64,000 nucleotides of DNA from Prochlorococcus marinus bv. HNLC2 (GCA_000218745.1 GL947595.1:1230399-1294398), one strand, 5' to 3'; counted from the stretch's first letter, positions 42,425 through 53,018 are shown. Notes: generated from the letters alone by a model not told the origin. A program made the numbers and translations.

Positions 42425-44999
42425 ATGATGAATTTGGAAACATTGCTAAAAGATTATCATAATCATGTAAATGAGAGAGCAAATGACAAAATCCCTCCAT
42501 TGCCTTTAAATGCTGAACAAACAAATATCGTCATAGAGCTTTTAGAAAAAGTTGATAAATCTCAAAGTGATTATCTAATTAATCTACTCACAAATAGAGT
42601 TCCTCCAGGTGTTGATGAAGCAGCATATGTAAAAGCAAGCTGGTTAACAGCAATAGCTAATGGAGAAAAATTTTGTGATTTTGTTACGCCTGTAAAAGCA
42701 ATACATTTATTAGGAACAATGATTGGCGGATATAATGTAAATTCTTTAGTTGAGATTTTAAAAAAAGAAGACAAAGTCACTTCTCAAGAAGCAGCTAATG
42801 TCTTAAAGAAAATAATACTTGTGTACGATGCAGCAAATGATATTTTTGAATTATCTAAAAATAATCAATATGCGAGACAAGTAATAGATAGCTGGGCACA
42901 AGCAGAATGGTTTACTAACAAGAAATCACTACCTAAAGAAATTAAATGCTTGGTTTTTAAAGTAAAAGGAGAAACAAATACAGATGATCTTTCACCTGCT
43001 GTACATGCGACTTCTAGACCTGATATTCCACTACATGCCTTATCAATGTTGGAATTCAAAGAAGAAACTGGTTTAGATATTCTTGAAGATTTAAAGTCGC
43101 AAAATATTCAAATCGCATATGTAGGGGATGTCGTAGGTACTGGTAGCTCTCGAAAATCTGCAATTAATTCACTGGTCTGGCATATTGGTGAAGATATACC
43201 TTTTGTTCCAAATAAAAAAACAGGTGGAATTGTTATTGGTGGCAAAATTGCACCTATCTTTTTTAATACTGCACAAGATTCAGGTGCTCTTCCAATCGAA
43301 GCTGATGTCTCTAATTTAGATACTGGAGATTTAATAAAAATTGAGCCTTATAAAGGTTTAATAAAAAAAATTGATCCCCTTTCAAAAAGTGAAGAAAAAA
43401 TAAGCCAATTTGATTTAAAACCATCAACTATTACTGATGAAATACAAGCAGGTGGAAGAATCAATCTGATGATAGGAAGATCTCTGACAGATAAAATAAG
43501 AAGCAAACTTAAATTAAAACCTAGTACAGTTTTTATTCGCCCATCAAATCCAATAAATAATAATAATGGCTTTACTCAAGCACAAAAAATAGTAGGAAAA
43601 GCATGTGGTCTAGAGGGTGTATCACCAGGCATGACATGTGAACCAATAATGACCACGGTGGGAAGTCAAGATACGACTGGTCCTATGACCAGAGATGAGT
43701 TAAAAGAATTAGCCTGTCTAGGATTTACTGCAGATTTAGTAATGCAAAGTTTTTGTCACACTGCAGCATATCCAAAACCAGTTGATTTAATAACCCATAA
43801 AGAATTACCTGATTTTATTTCTCAAAGAGGTGGCGTGGCTCTTAAACCTGGAGATGGAATAATTCATAGCTGGCTAAATAGAATGCTTCTTCCTGATACG
43901 GTTGGAACAGGGGGTGATAGTCATACAAGATTTCCATTAGGTATTTCATTCCCAGGAGGATCAGGAATTGTTGCTTTTGCTGCTGCAATAGGTTCAATGC
44001 CATTAAACGTACCGGAATCAGTATTAGTAAAATTCAAAGGAGATTTACTTCAAGGCATTACTTTAAGAGATCTAGTAAATGCAATTCCGCTTTTTGCAAT
44101 AAAAAAAGGACTTTTGACTGTAGAGAAGGCTAATAAAAAAAATATATTTAATGGAAAAATAATGGAAATTGAAGGACTACCAAACTTAAAACTAGAGCAA
44201 GCATTTGAACTTACTGACGCAACAGCAGAACGTTCATGCGCTGGAAGCACAATCCTTTTATCAAAGGATACCGTAGAAGAATATTTAAAAAGCAATATTT
44301 GCCTTTTGGAGAAAATGATTGAAAGTAATTATGAGGATTCAAAGTCTATTTTGAGAAGAATAAATGATATGAAAAATTGGTTGAAGAATCCAAAATTGAT
44401 TCAACCTGACGCCAATGCAACTTATGAAGAAACAATAGAGATTGATCTATCAAAAGTTACAGAACCAATAGTTGCTTGTCCTAATGATCCTGACAATGTA
44501 AAAGAAATTTCAGAAGTAGCAAATACAAAAATAGATGAAGTATTTATAGGTTCTTGCATGACAAATATTGGACACTATAGAGCCGCAGCAAAAATCTTAG
44601 AGGGAGCTGGCAAAATCAAGTCAAAATTATGGATATGTCCACCCACAAAAATGGATGAAGAAACATTAAAAAAAGAAGGTTATTATAAAATTTTCGAAGA
44701 TTGTGGTGCAAATTTAGAACTTCCAGGTTGCTCATTATGCATGGGGAATCAAGCAAGAGTTGATGACGAAGCAATAGTTTTTTCTACAAGTACAAGAAAT
44801 TTTGATAATAGACTTGGAAAGAACGCACAAGTCTTCTTAGGAAGTGCTGAATTAGCTGCCGTTTGTGCTCTTTTTGGTAAAATTCCAACAGTTAAATGAA
44901 TATAAAGATATTACTAAAAATAAAATTGATCCATATTCAAAAGAACTTTATCGTTATCTTCAATTTGATGAGATAAAAAATTTCAGTTTATCAAAATGA
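42425..44999 (+). CDS. acnB: Aconitate hydratase B, 3' end frameshifted as sequenced
   Basis: Aconitase B interconverts citrate and isocitrate using a 4Fe-4S cluster. The N-terminal HEAT-like domain starts [22 protein letters not shown]. Catalytic motifs include [16 protein letters not shown] and [10 protein letters not shown], and the cluster cysteines appear in [18 protein letters not shown] and [14 protein letters not shown]. As read it stops at 44899 after PTVK. Dropping one A from the AAA at 44894-44896 gives [23 protein letters not shown] and a stop at 44999 that overlaps the clc ATG as ATGA, for 857 residues. The restored end is much the better model. Confidence 0.95.
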
Positions 45000-46339
45000 A
45001 CCAAAGTAATGGATATAAATTAAAAGCAGAAATTAAACAAAAAAGTAGTGATTCAGTCAAAAGCATAAAAAAATTATTAAGGCAACGTTCCTTAGTAGTA
45101 GCTTTTGCGCTCTTATTAACAGGTCTTGGAGCTTCAATTACAAGTATTTCCTTCAAAACTGGAATAGCTTTTATAAATAATTGGAGATTAGAGCTTTTAG
45201 AAAGTTATCCAGCGTATTTGGTCCTTCCTCTTTTTGGATTAATTGGTGGTGCTATCTCTGGTCTTTTAATCAAAAATCTTGCACCTGCTGCTAAAGGTTC
45301 TGGGGTGAGCCAGATCATGGGCTTTTTGAGACATAAAAGAGTTCCTATGAACTTAAGAGTTGGATTAGTCAAGCTTATATCTGGAATCATCTCCATAGGA
45401 AGTGGCTTTCCACTTGGACCAGAAGGTCCTTCTGTGCAAATGGGAGGCTCTGTCGCATGGCAAATGGCTAAATGGCTAAAAGCACCTATTGCATTTAGAC
45501 GAGTCATTGTAGCGGCAGGAGGAGGGGCTGGTATCGCAGCAGTATTCAGTGCACCTTTAGGAGGATTTATTTATGCAATCGAAGAATTATTAAATTCTGC
45601 AAGACCAGTAGTTTTATTATTAGTAATAGTTACTACTTTTATTGCTGATTCTTCAGCTATTTTTCTTCAAGGAGGATCTAATAAACCTGCCTTTACAATT
45701 GACTTATCCTTTTCGCCTAATGACTTTTTTTATCTTGTAATTCTTGGATTAATTATTGGAGTATTTGCAGAATTTTATTGTAAATATGTACTAATGATGC
45801 AAAATCTTGGAAAAAGGCTATATCAAAATAAATTTGTCTTAAAAATGAGTATATGTGGTTTTATTTTAGGAACTATCTACTCTCTACTAGGAGATGAATT
45901 TCATGATTTAGATAAATTAAAAAAAATTATAGCTACACAAAATTTAGATTTCTCTATAAATCCAGTTGAAAATATAATTATATGGGCAATTTTAGTAGTT
46001 TTTATATTATTTATTACTTCTGGATTAGCAGCAGCAGTAGGCGCTCCTGGAGGATTATTTTACCCAATGCTTATTCTAGGAGGAGCAACTGGCTTGATCA
46101 TCGGCAGTTTAATTCCAGAGAATGCGCCAAATACATACATATTTGCTGGAATGGGAGCATTTGTAGCTGGATGTTCTAGAACACCAATTACAGCGATGTT
46201 TCTCGCATTCGCTTTAACTAAAAATTTAATCATACTCAAACCGGTTCTTATAAGCTGTATTACTAGTTTCTTAATAGCAAGATTATTCAATGAAAAATCT
46301 ATTTATGAAAGACAAATTCAAATTGAGATAGAGAACTAA
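44996..46339 (+). CDS. ClC-type chloride channel or transporter
   Basis: A 447-residue membrane protein with about ten or more hydrophobic segments. The selectivity-filter motifs are GSGVSQIMG, GPEGPSVQMGG (the gating Glu is present, with Pro in place of Arg of the common GREGP) and GAPGGLFYPML. The external glutamate suggests a chloride/proton exchanger rather than a pure channel, but that is inference. No C-terminal CBS domains are present. It overlaps the frame-restored acnB end by four bases. Confidence 0.9.
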   Translation: MNQSNGYKLKAEIKQKSSDSVKSIKKLLRQRSLVVAFALLLTGLGASITSISFKTGIAFINNWRLELLESYPAYLVLPLFGLIGGAISGLLIKNLAPAAKGSGVSQIMGFLRHKRVPMNLRVGLVKLISGIISIGSGFPLGPEGPSVQMGGSVAWQMAKWLKAPIAFRRVIVAAGGGAGIAAVFSAPLGGFIYAIEELLNSARPVVLLLVIVTTFIADSSAIFLQGGSNKPAFTIDLSFSPNDFFYLVILGLIIGVFAEFYCKYVLMMQNLGKRLYQNKFVLKMSICGFILGTIYSLLGDEFHDLDKLKKIIATQNLDFSINPVENIIIWAILVVFILFITSGLAAAVGAPGGLFYPMLILGGATGLIIGSLIPENAPNTYIFAGMGAFVAGCSRTPITAMFLAFALTKNLIILKPVLISCITSFLIARLFNEKSIYERQIQIEIEN

Positions 46340-46349
46340 GTATAAGAGA

Positions 46350-47204
46350 TTAATCAAATACAGCTGTTTTACTGTTATAAACAAATACTTGATGATTAAG
46401 ATGCATTCTTACAGCCCTAGCAAGAGAAATTCTCTCAATATCTCTCCCTTTCCTAATTAAATCATCGACTTCATCTCTATGACTAACTCTAACGGTACAC
46501 TGATCAATAATTGGTCCCTCATCTAAATCTTTTGTGACATAATGAGCGGTTGCTCCAATTAACTTTACTCCTCTTTTCCAAGCACGATGATAGGGCTGGG
46601 AGCCTTTAAATGCAGGTAAAAACGAATGATGGATATTAATTATTTCAGAAAATTCATTCAAAAAAGATTCACTTAGAATTTGCATATATTTAGCTAAAAT
46701 TGCAAATTTTATATCAAAAAATTTTAACTTATTTAAAATTTGTCTCTCGATCTCTGATCTCTGGTTATTAATTGAATCATAATAAATAAATTGAGCATTA
46801 AAATCTTTTGCTAACCCTTCAAGATCAGGATGATTAGAAATGATTAATGGGACTTTCATCTTTAACTCTCCATTTCTAACCCTCCATAACAAGTCGATTA
46901 AACAATGATTTTGCTTACTTACGAATATTGCTACATTTGGAATTTCATCAGAATAATTTATAGTAAAGTTTGCATTAATATTATTTGCAATTTGTTGAAA
47001 TCCCTCAAATATCTCTAACTTATTTATTGGAAAACTATTTATACTCCATTCAATCCTACTCAAAAAGAGTTCTGCATCTTGATCTGTATGATGATCAGAA
47101 TGTTTGATATTTCCACCACAACTAGAAATCCAACTAGTTAGCTTGTATACCAATCCTGGTTGATCTGGACAAACAGTTCTTAAAATAATTGAAGGATTTT
47201 CCAA
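46350..47204 (-). CDS. purU: Formyltetrahydrofolate deformylase
   Basis: A 284-residue protein with an N-terminal ACT domain (ILRTVCPDQPGLVYKLTSWI) and a C-terminal formyltransferase-type domain. The catalytic Asn-His-Asp set is visible in INIHHSFLPAFKG and DLDEGPIIDQ, with the GATAHYV motif between them. It hydrolyses 10-formyl-tetrahydrofolate to formate and tetrahydrofolate, balancing one-carbon pools. It diverges from the FAD oxidoreductase across 46 bases. Confidence 0.96.
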   Translation of the reverse strand: MENPSIILRTVCPDQPGLVYKLTSWISSCGGNIKHSDHHTDQDAELFLSRIEWSINSFPINKLEIFEGFQQIANNINANFTINYSDEIPNVAIFVSKQNHCLIDLLWRVRNGELKMKVPLIISNHPDLEGLAKDFNAQFIYYDSINNQRSEIERQILNKLKFFDIKFAILAKYMQILSESFLNEFSEIINIHHSFLPAFKGSQPYHRAWKRGVKLIGATAHYVTKDLDEGPIIDQCTVRVSHRDEVDDLIRKGRDIERISLARAVRMHLNHQVFVYNSKTAVFD

Positions 47205-47238
47205 AAATGAATGATTTATTTAGATTTTTATAATTACT

Positions 47239-47244
47239 TATAAT
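47239..47244 (+). promoter_or_regulatory. Consensus -10 box immediately before the FAD oxidoreductase
   Basis: TATAAT, a perfect -10 hexamer, ends six bases before the ATG at 47251. A start of transcription about seven bases downstream would fall on the A of the start codon, giving a leaderless mRNA. In A+T-rich DNA this could be chance, and no clear -35 is seen. Confidence 0.45.
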
Positions 47245-47250
47245 ATAGTA

Positions 47251-48329
47251 ATGAATAAACTAAAAGATAAATTTAATAAGATCAAGATAATAATTGTTGG
47301 ATCAGGAATAATTGGGAAATCTAATGCTTTTGAATTATCAAAATATGGATTTGATATTACAATAATTGATCAAGATGAAATGCAAAACAGCAGTAATGCT
47401 GCTCTTGGAATTTTAATGGGGAAAATTTATCAAAAGAGAAAAGGTAGAAGTTGGATACTAAGACAAAAAAGTTCAGAATTATGGCCTAAATGGATAAATA
47501 TTTTGCAAAGATATAATCCAAAATTAATAATTGAAAAACCATTATTTAAACTAACTAGTGATCTAGAAAAATTTAAAAAATTAACTACATTTGTAAATAA
47601 TTATCCAAATGATGATCTAGAAATAGTAGAAGCTAATTCATATATTTTAAATCCAATTAATAAAATATTTAAAGGAAATAAATTACAAGGAATAATTTCT
47701 CATCAGGATGGCAGAATTAATCCAAAAATATTATTAGAAACACTTAATATAGCTTTAAAAACAAAAAATATTAAAACAATTAATAATCAAGTAATTCAAA
47801 TTGAAAAAAAAATCCAAAAATGGAATTTAAAACTTAAATCTGGTGAAATTTTAACAAGTGAAATAGTTATTCTTTGTAATTCCCTTGATTCATTGAAATT
47901 AATTAATCCAGAATTACATAAAATAAAACTTAAACCTGTACTTGGGCAAGCGATAGAAATATTTCACGAAGATAAAAATATAAATTTTTTATCCTACCAA
48001 AACTTTTAAATATTAATGATAAAAATTTAATAACTATAAGTAAGGAAAAAATAATAATAGGTTCAACTGATGAATATAACTTTAAACCAGAAGAGTTTTA
48101 TTTAAATGAACTATTTGAATTCCTAGAACATAAACCAAATTGGCTTAACAAAAAAAATATTTCTAGAAAATGGTTTGGAATCCGTTCAAGACCAGAAGGT
48201 GAGCCATCACCATTATTAAAATCATTAGAAAAAGGATTAATATTATGCTCAGGTTTTTATAAAAATGGAATACTACTTGCCCCTGCCTGTTCACATTGGG
48301 TCTCAGAAGAAATTAAAAAACATATTTAA
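47251..48329 (+). pseudogene. FAD-dependent amino-acid oxidase-like protein, frame broken once as sequenced
   Basis: The N-terminus has the dinucleotide-binding motif IIIVGSGIIGKSNAFEL and an Asp-ending second strand (ITIIDQD), as in D-amino-acid/glycine/sarcosine oxidases of the DAO family. The frame stops at 48009 after SYQNF. The next frame carries ILPKLLNINDKN, then WFGIRSRPEGEPSP and FYKNGILLAPACSHWV, the expected C-terminal FAD-contact region. The break is in the T6 run at 47985-47990; adding one T gives 359 residues and a stop at 48329, directly abutting the restored dnaK stop. Substrate is unknown. A sequencing indel is likelier than decay. Confidence 0.85.
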
Positions 48330-50223
48330 CTATTTTGATTCAGTAAAATCAGCATCAATAACATCATCTCCATCATCTTTAGCTGAAGATTTGTTCTGAA
48401 CTACCAGCAGCAGGAGATTGATTACCAGGCTGTTGATAAACAGAAGATCCAACAGCATAAAGTTCTTGTTGAAGCTCTTCAAGCAGTTTTTTCATTGAAT
48501 CATAATCTTCATTAGCAACAGCATCTTTCAATGCTTTACTCTTTTCTTCTACTTTAGATTTAGTAGCTTGATCAATCTTGTCTCCTAATTCTGCTAGTTG
48601 CTTTTCTGTTTGATAAACAAGAGTTTCAGATTGATTTTTTAAGTCAATACGATCTCTTTTTTCTTTATCAGCAGAAGCATTTGTTTCAGCATCTTTTACC
48701 ATCTTATCAACCTCATTATCTGATAAAGTTGAAGCACCTGTGATTGATATACTTTGTTCTTTACCACTACCTTTATCCTTTGCAGTAACACTCAAAATAC
48801 CATTAGCATCAATATCAAAAGTCACCTCAATTTGTGGAACACCTCTGGGAGCTGAAGGAATCCCATCAAGCCTAAAGGTTCCTAAACTTTTATTATCAGA
48901 AGCCATCTCCCTCTCTCCTTGAAGAACATGGATCTCAACATTAGTTTGACCATCAACAGCAGTAGAGTATGTCTCAGATTTCTTAGTAGGTACTGTTGTA
49001 TTTCTAGAAATCATTTTTGTCATAACACCTCCAAGAGTTTCAACACCTAAAGATAATGGAGTTACATCTAATAAAAGTATATCTTTAACTTCTCCAGCAA
49101 GAACACCTCCTTGTACAGCAGCTCCTACTGCAACAACTTCATCAGGATTAACAGTTTGATTAGGATCTTTACCTGTAATAGTTTTAACTAAATCTAATAC
49201 TGCTGGAATTCTTGAAGAACCTCCGACCATAACAACTTCATCTATTTCACTTGTTGAAATTTTTGCATCTTTAAGTGCTTGCTCAACAGGAATCTTACAT
49301 CTATCTATTAGTGATGCAGCTAATTCTTCAAATTTTGCTCTAGTTAAATTTAAATCTAGATGCTTAGGACCTTCAGGAGTAGCAGTAATAAAAGGTAAAT
49401 TAATTTCACTTTGTGTAGCATTTGATAACTCAATTTTTGCTTTTTCAGCAGCTTCAGTTAAACGTTGCAAAGCTTGCTTATCTTGTCTCAAGTCAATCCC
49501 TTCATTTGATTTAAATGTACTAGCTAAATGATCAACAATACATCTATCAAAATCATCACCACCTAAATGGGTATCACCAGATGTTGAAAGCACCTCAGTA
49601 ACTCCGTCACCAGCCTCAATAACTGAGACATCAAAAGTACCTCCTCCAAGATCAAATACAAGGATTTTTTCATTTTCCTTATCCAAACCATAAGCCAAAG
49701 CTGCAGCCGTTGGCTCATTTACTATCCTCAATACCTCAAGGCCAGCTATTTTTCCTGCATCTTTTGTGGCTTGCCTTTGCGAATCATTAAAATAAGCTGG
49801 AACAGTAATAACAGCTTGAGTTACTGTTTCTCCAAGATATTTACCAGCATCTTCAGCCAATTTTCTAAGAACTTGAGAACTTACTTCTTCAGGAGAAAAC
49901 TGTTTATCTAACACAGGACATTTTAATTTTACGCTTGAGCCAGATTTCTCAACCGCGTAACTAACTTCTTTAGATTCCTGGCTAACTTCATCTACTCTTC
50001 TACCAACAAAACGTTTTGCGGAATAGAAAGTATTCTCAGGATTCATAACTGCCTGTCTCTTCGCAATTTGACCAACCAACTTGTCTTGATTCTTTGTGTA
50101 GGCAACTACAGATGGCGTAGTTCTGAAACCTTCAGCATTTGCTATTACAGTAGGTTTACCACCTTCCATAACTGCTACACAACTATTTGTTGTACCTAAG
50201 TCAATTCCAACAACCTTCCCCAT
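48330..50223 (-). CDS. dnaK: Chaperone protein DnaK (Hsp70), C-terminal tail frameshifted as sequenced
   Basis: Hsp70 binds unfolded peptides under ATP control. The ATPase domain begins [21 protein letters not shown] and includes [19 protein letters not shown] and [14 protein letters not shown]. The substrate domain follows, then a helical lid. As read it ends at 48379 with SSEQIFS (614 residues). In the next frame the coding continues [21 protein letters not shown] to a TAG at 48330. Removing one base near 48390-48402 joins them into about 630 residues with the acidic tail expected of cyanobacterial DnaK2-type proteins. A strong Shine-Dalgarno site precedes the start. dnaJ and grpE are not adjacent, and I see no HrcA (CIRCE) operator upstream. 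Confidence 0.96.
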
Positions 50224-50233
50224 GGGTAAAAAT

Positions 50234-50240
50234 TCTCCTT
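50234..50240 (-). promoter_or_regulatory. Strong Shine-Dalgarno site for dnaK
   Basis: On the minus strand AAGGAGA lies ten bases before the dnaK ATG. It is one of the stronger ribosome-binding sites in the window, where many genes show none. Confidence 0.6.
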
Positions 50241-50339
50241 AATAATCTACATAATCGGTCATCCTCCTCTTTATTGTTACTCACAGACGAGGTGTGGTTT
50301 CCGAACAACAACCTTTTTTCTCTTTAAAAATGACTAAAA

Positions 50340-51199
50340 ATGATAAATAGTAAAACATCTTTCCTTGCTTTAATTGGTAATCCAGTAGAACATTCTTTGT
50401 CGCCAATAATGCATAATGCAGCGATAAAATTTTTAGAGTTAGATCTAGTCTATATAGCAATACCGTGTAAAAATGAAGATTTCCAAATAGTTATAAATGC
50501 ATTAAAAAGAATTAATTGTAAAGGTTTGAATATTACAATCCCATTTAAAGAAAAAGCTTTTAATTTATGTGATGAGATTTCTCCAATCGCAAAAAAAATT
50601 AAAGCGATAAATACCTTAAAAGTAAATCAAAATTTTGAATGGAGTGGAACTAACACTGATGTCGATGGTTTCATTGATCCAATAAAACACCTAAATTTGA
50701 TAGGGAAAAAATCTATCGTGATAGGCTCTGGTGGAGCGGCAAGATCTGCTGTTCAAGGATTAACTGATTTAAAATTATCAGAAATTTTAGTAATCTCTAG
50801 AAATGAATCAAATTTAAAAAAATTTTTAAATGACTTCAAAAATTTTAAATCTGTCAAAGGATTTGTAGCAAATTATAAAAACGTGACGATTTAATTAACC
50901 AGGCAGATTTAATTATTAATACAACGCCAATCGGGATGAAAAACTATAGTGCAGATTATGATGAATTACCTTTTGGTAAAGAGTTTTGGCGCTCTTTAAA
51001 TTCTAAATCGATAGTATACGATTTAGTCTACAATCCAAGAGTTACAAAACTTTTAAGATTTTCTGAAAACAAAGGTTGTCAGATTATTGATGGATCAGAA
51101 ATGTTAGTTGCCCAAGGAGCAAAGTCACTCTCTTATTGGACAGGTATAAAGGATATCCCTATCGAAATAATGAAACAAGCTATCAAAAAATATTTATGA
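50340..51199 (+). pseudogene. aroE: Shikimate dehydrogenase, frame broken once as sequenced
   Basis: AroE reduces 3-dehydroshikimate to shikimate with NADPH. The 5' piece has IGNPVEHSLSPIMHNAA, the catalytic lysine in ITIPFKEKA and the NADPH motif VIGSGGAARSAVQGL, then stops at 50894 after NYKNVTI. The other frame continues DDLINQADLIINTTPIGM and ends with VYDLVYNPRVTKLL, MLVAQGAKSLSYWTG and a stop at 51199. One base is missing near 50883 (for example GTGAC for GTTGAC). Adding it gives 286 residues, normal for the family. An indel error is the likely cause. Confidence 0.93.
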
Positions 51200-51252
51200 A
51201 TGATTTAGAATTTGATGAGAAAAAATTTTTTCTAAATAAAACCACAATATTG

Positions 51253-51258
51253 TATTCT
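51253..51258 (+). promoter_or_regulatory. Possible -10 element of rpsF
   Basis: TATTCT resembles a -10 hexamer. A start about seven bases downstream would place the RNA 5' end just before the nested hairpin at 51269-51311. No good -35 is seen. Confidence 0.3.
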
Positions 51259-51268
51259 AATAAGTGTA

Positions 51269-51311
51269 CAGACGCTCATGAAATATTATGAGCCTATTAT
51301 GACCTAGTCTG
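51269..51311 (+). promoter_or_regulatory. Candidate structured mRNA leader of rpsF
   Basis: CAGAC (51269-51273) is followed without a gap by GCTCAT (51274-51279). GCTCAT pairs with ATGAGC (51288-51293) around an 8-base loop, and CAGAC pairs with GTCTG (51307-51311), leaving a 13-base bulge on the 3' side. The structure ends three bases before the rpsF ATG, so it could hide the ribosome-binding site. Ribosomal protein S6 (with S18) is known in other bacteria to bind a bulged hairpin in its own mRNA leader. The hallmark CCG of that motif is not evident here, so kinship is uncertain. Confidence 0.4.
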
Positions 51312-51314
51312 AAA

Positions 51315-51770
51315 ATGCTTGATTCATCAATTTATTACGAAACAATGTATATTCTTCGCCCAGATATTGCGGAAGAAGAAGTCACTAAACATATAGAAAA
51401 ATACAACAAAACATTAGAAAATAATGGAGGAAAAGTTCTAGATAGTCAAATGAGAGGAAAAAGAAGATTGGCTTATCCAATTGCAAAACATAGAGAAGGT
51501 ATATATGTTCAACTTAGTCATCAAGGAGATGGACAACACATAGCAAAAATTGAAAAGGCAATGCGTCTTAGTGAGGATGTTATTAGATATTTAACTATCA
51601 AGCAGGAGGGCCCTTTGCCTACTCCAAAGCCTTCAAATAAAAACGCAAGTTCCTCGGATAATAAAGAAACCAGCAAAACTATTTCTGAATCAGAACCGAA
51701 TTCAAATGTAGAGAAAGATATTGAAAAAGTTGAAACAAAAAATCCTGCTAGTGTATCTGAAGAAAACTAA
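51315..51770 (+). CDS. rpsF: 30S ribosomal protein S6
   Basis: A 151-residue S6. The core [16 protein letters not shown] and the [20 protein letters not shown] stretch with a following VIRYLTIK strand are typical. The C-terminal 45 residues are a Ser/Glu/Lys-rich low-complexity tail, longer than in Escherichia coli and common in cyanobacteria. S6 pairs with S18 in the small subunit. Its stop at 51768-51770 abuts the converging argG stop with no bases between. Confidence 0.97.
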   Translation: MLDSSIYYETMYILRPDIAEEEVTKHIEKYNKTLENNGGKVLDSQMRGKRRLAYPIAKHREGIYVQLSHQGDGQHIAKIEKAMRLSEDVIRYLTIKQEGPLPTPKPSNKNASSSDNKETSKTISESEPNSNVEKDIEKVETKNPASVSEEN

Positions 51771-52985
51771 TTATTTAGAATCTTTTAAACTCGACTCTGC
51801 CCAGATTTTATTTGCCATCCCCCACATGTAAATAAACCCTTTAGCGTTTTCATGATTAAAACTATCGTCATGACTATAAGTAGCAAGGTCCTCTCTATAA
51901 AGCGAATTATTTGATGAATTCCTACCAACAATAATTGCATTACCTTTATGGAGTCTAATTTTAACGATTCCATTTACATTTTTTTGAGTGGATTCTATAA
52001 AAGAATCAAGAGCTTCTTTTAATGGTCCAAACCAAAAACCTTGATAAACTAACTGGCTCCATTTTTTTTCAATAAATTCTTTAAAGTCTATTACCTCTGG
52101 ACTTAATGTAATACTTTCCAACTCCTTATGAGCTTTGATTAATAAAAGCAACCCAGGCGTTTCATAAATCTCTCTACTTTTAATGCCTACAACACGATCT
52201 TCGATCATATCTATTCTTCCAAATCCATGCTTACCAGCGAGAATATTTGCACTTTTAATTAATTCTATAGATTTTAAATTTTCACCTCCAAATTTAATAG
52301 GATATCCATTCTTAAATTCTATTTCAACTTCCTCAGAGATATCTGGAGCCTCTTGAATAGAAGCTGTCATTTCGAAAACATCATCACTAGGAGGCCTCAT
52401 AGGGTCCTCTAAATAGCCCGCTTCGACACTTCTTCCAAGCAAATTAACATCTATTGAATAGGGTGATTTTTTTGATACTGGAGCAGGAATCCCAAATTTC
52501 TCTCCATAAGAAATAGCTTCTTCTCTACTCATCTTCCATTCTCGTGCAGGAGTAATGATTTCTAAATCAGGACCCAAAGCGTTTATAGCCAAATCAAATC
52601 TAACTTGATCATTCCCTTTGCCTGTACAACCATGCGCCACTGCCATAGCATCACAACTTCTTGCAGTAGCAACAAGGTTTTCAGCTATTAAAGGTCTAGC
52701 TAGAGCAGTTGAAAGAGGATATTTTCCTAAATAGAGAGCATTTGCTCTAATTGCAGGATAAGCATAATTTTCTATAAAAGATTCCACAAGATTTCCGATA
52801 AAGGCTTCTGAAGCGCCTGAATCAAGTGCTTTCTGTTTAACAATATTTAAGTCATCTCCCTGACCTAAGTCAGCAATATAAGCAATTACTTCTGACACTC
52901 CATATATATTTTTTAAGTAAGGAATACAAATGCTTGTATCTACTCCCCCTGAATAAGCAAGAACAACTTTTTTTGCAGCAACCAT
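51771..52985 (-). CDS. argG: Argininosuccinate synthase
   Basis: A 404-residue enzyme joining citrulline and aspartate with ATP in arginine synthesis. The PP-loop AYSGGVDTSICIPYL is at residues about 9-23. Other marks are AHGCTGKGNDQVRFDL, REWKMSREEAI and a YLEDPMRPPSDDVFEM loop. An AGGAGA Shine-Dalgarno site at 52992-52997 supports the start. Length is normal. Confidence 0.98.
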   Translation of the reverse strand: MVAAKKVVLAYSGGVDTSICIPYLKNIYGVSEVIAYIADLGQGDDLNIVKQKALDSGASEAFIGNLVESFIENYAYPAIRANALYLGKYPLSTALARPLIAENLVATARSCDAMAVAHGCTGKGNDQVRFDLAINALGPDLEIITPAREWKMSREEAISYGEKFGIPAPVSKKSPYSIDVNLLGRSVEAGYLEDPMRPPSDDVFEMTASIQEAPDISEEVEIEFKNGYPIKFGGENLKSIELIKSANILAGKHGFGRIDMIEDRVVGIKSREIYETPGLLLLIKAHKELESITLSPEVIDFKEFIEKKWSQLVYQGFWFGPLKEALDSFIESTQKNVNGIVKIRLHKGNAIIVGRNSSNNSLYREDLATYSHDDSFNHENAKGFIYMWGMANKIWAESSLKDSK

Positions 52986-53018
52986 TTAAATTCTCCTAAT
53001 AATAATAATGAAAATCAA

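Noticed and set aside
50224-50339. CIRCE (HrcA) operator before dnaK
   Set aside because: The TTAGCACTC-N9-GAGTGCTAA pattern is absent.
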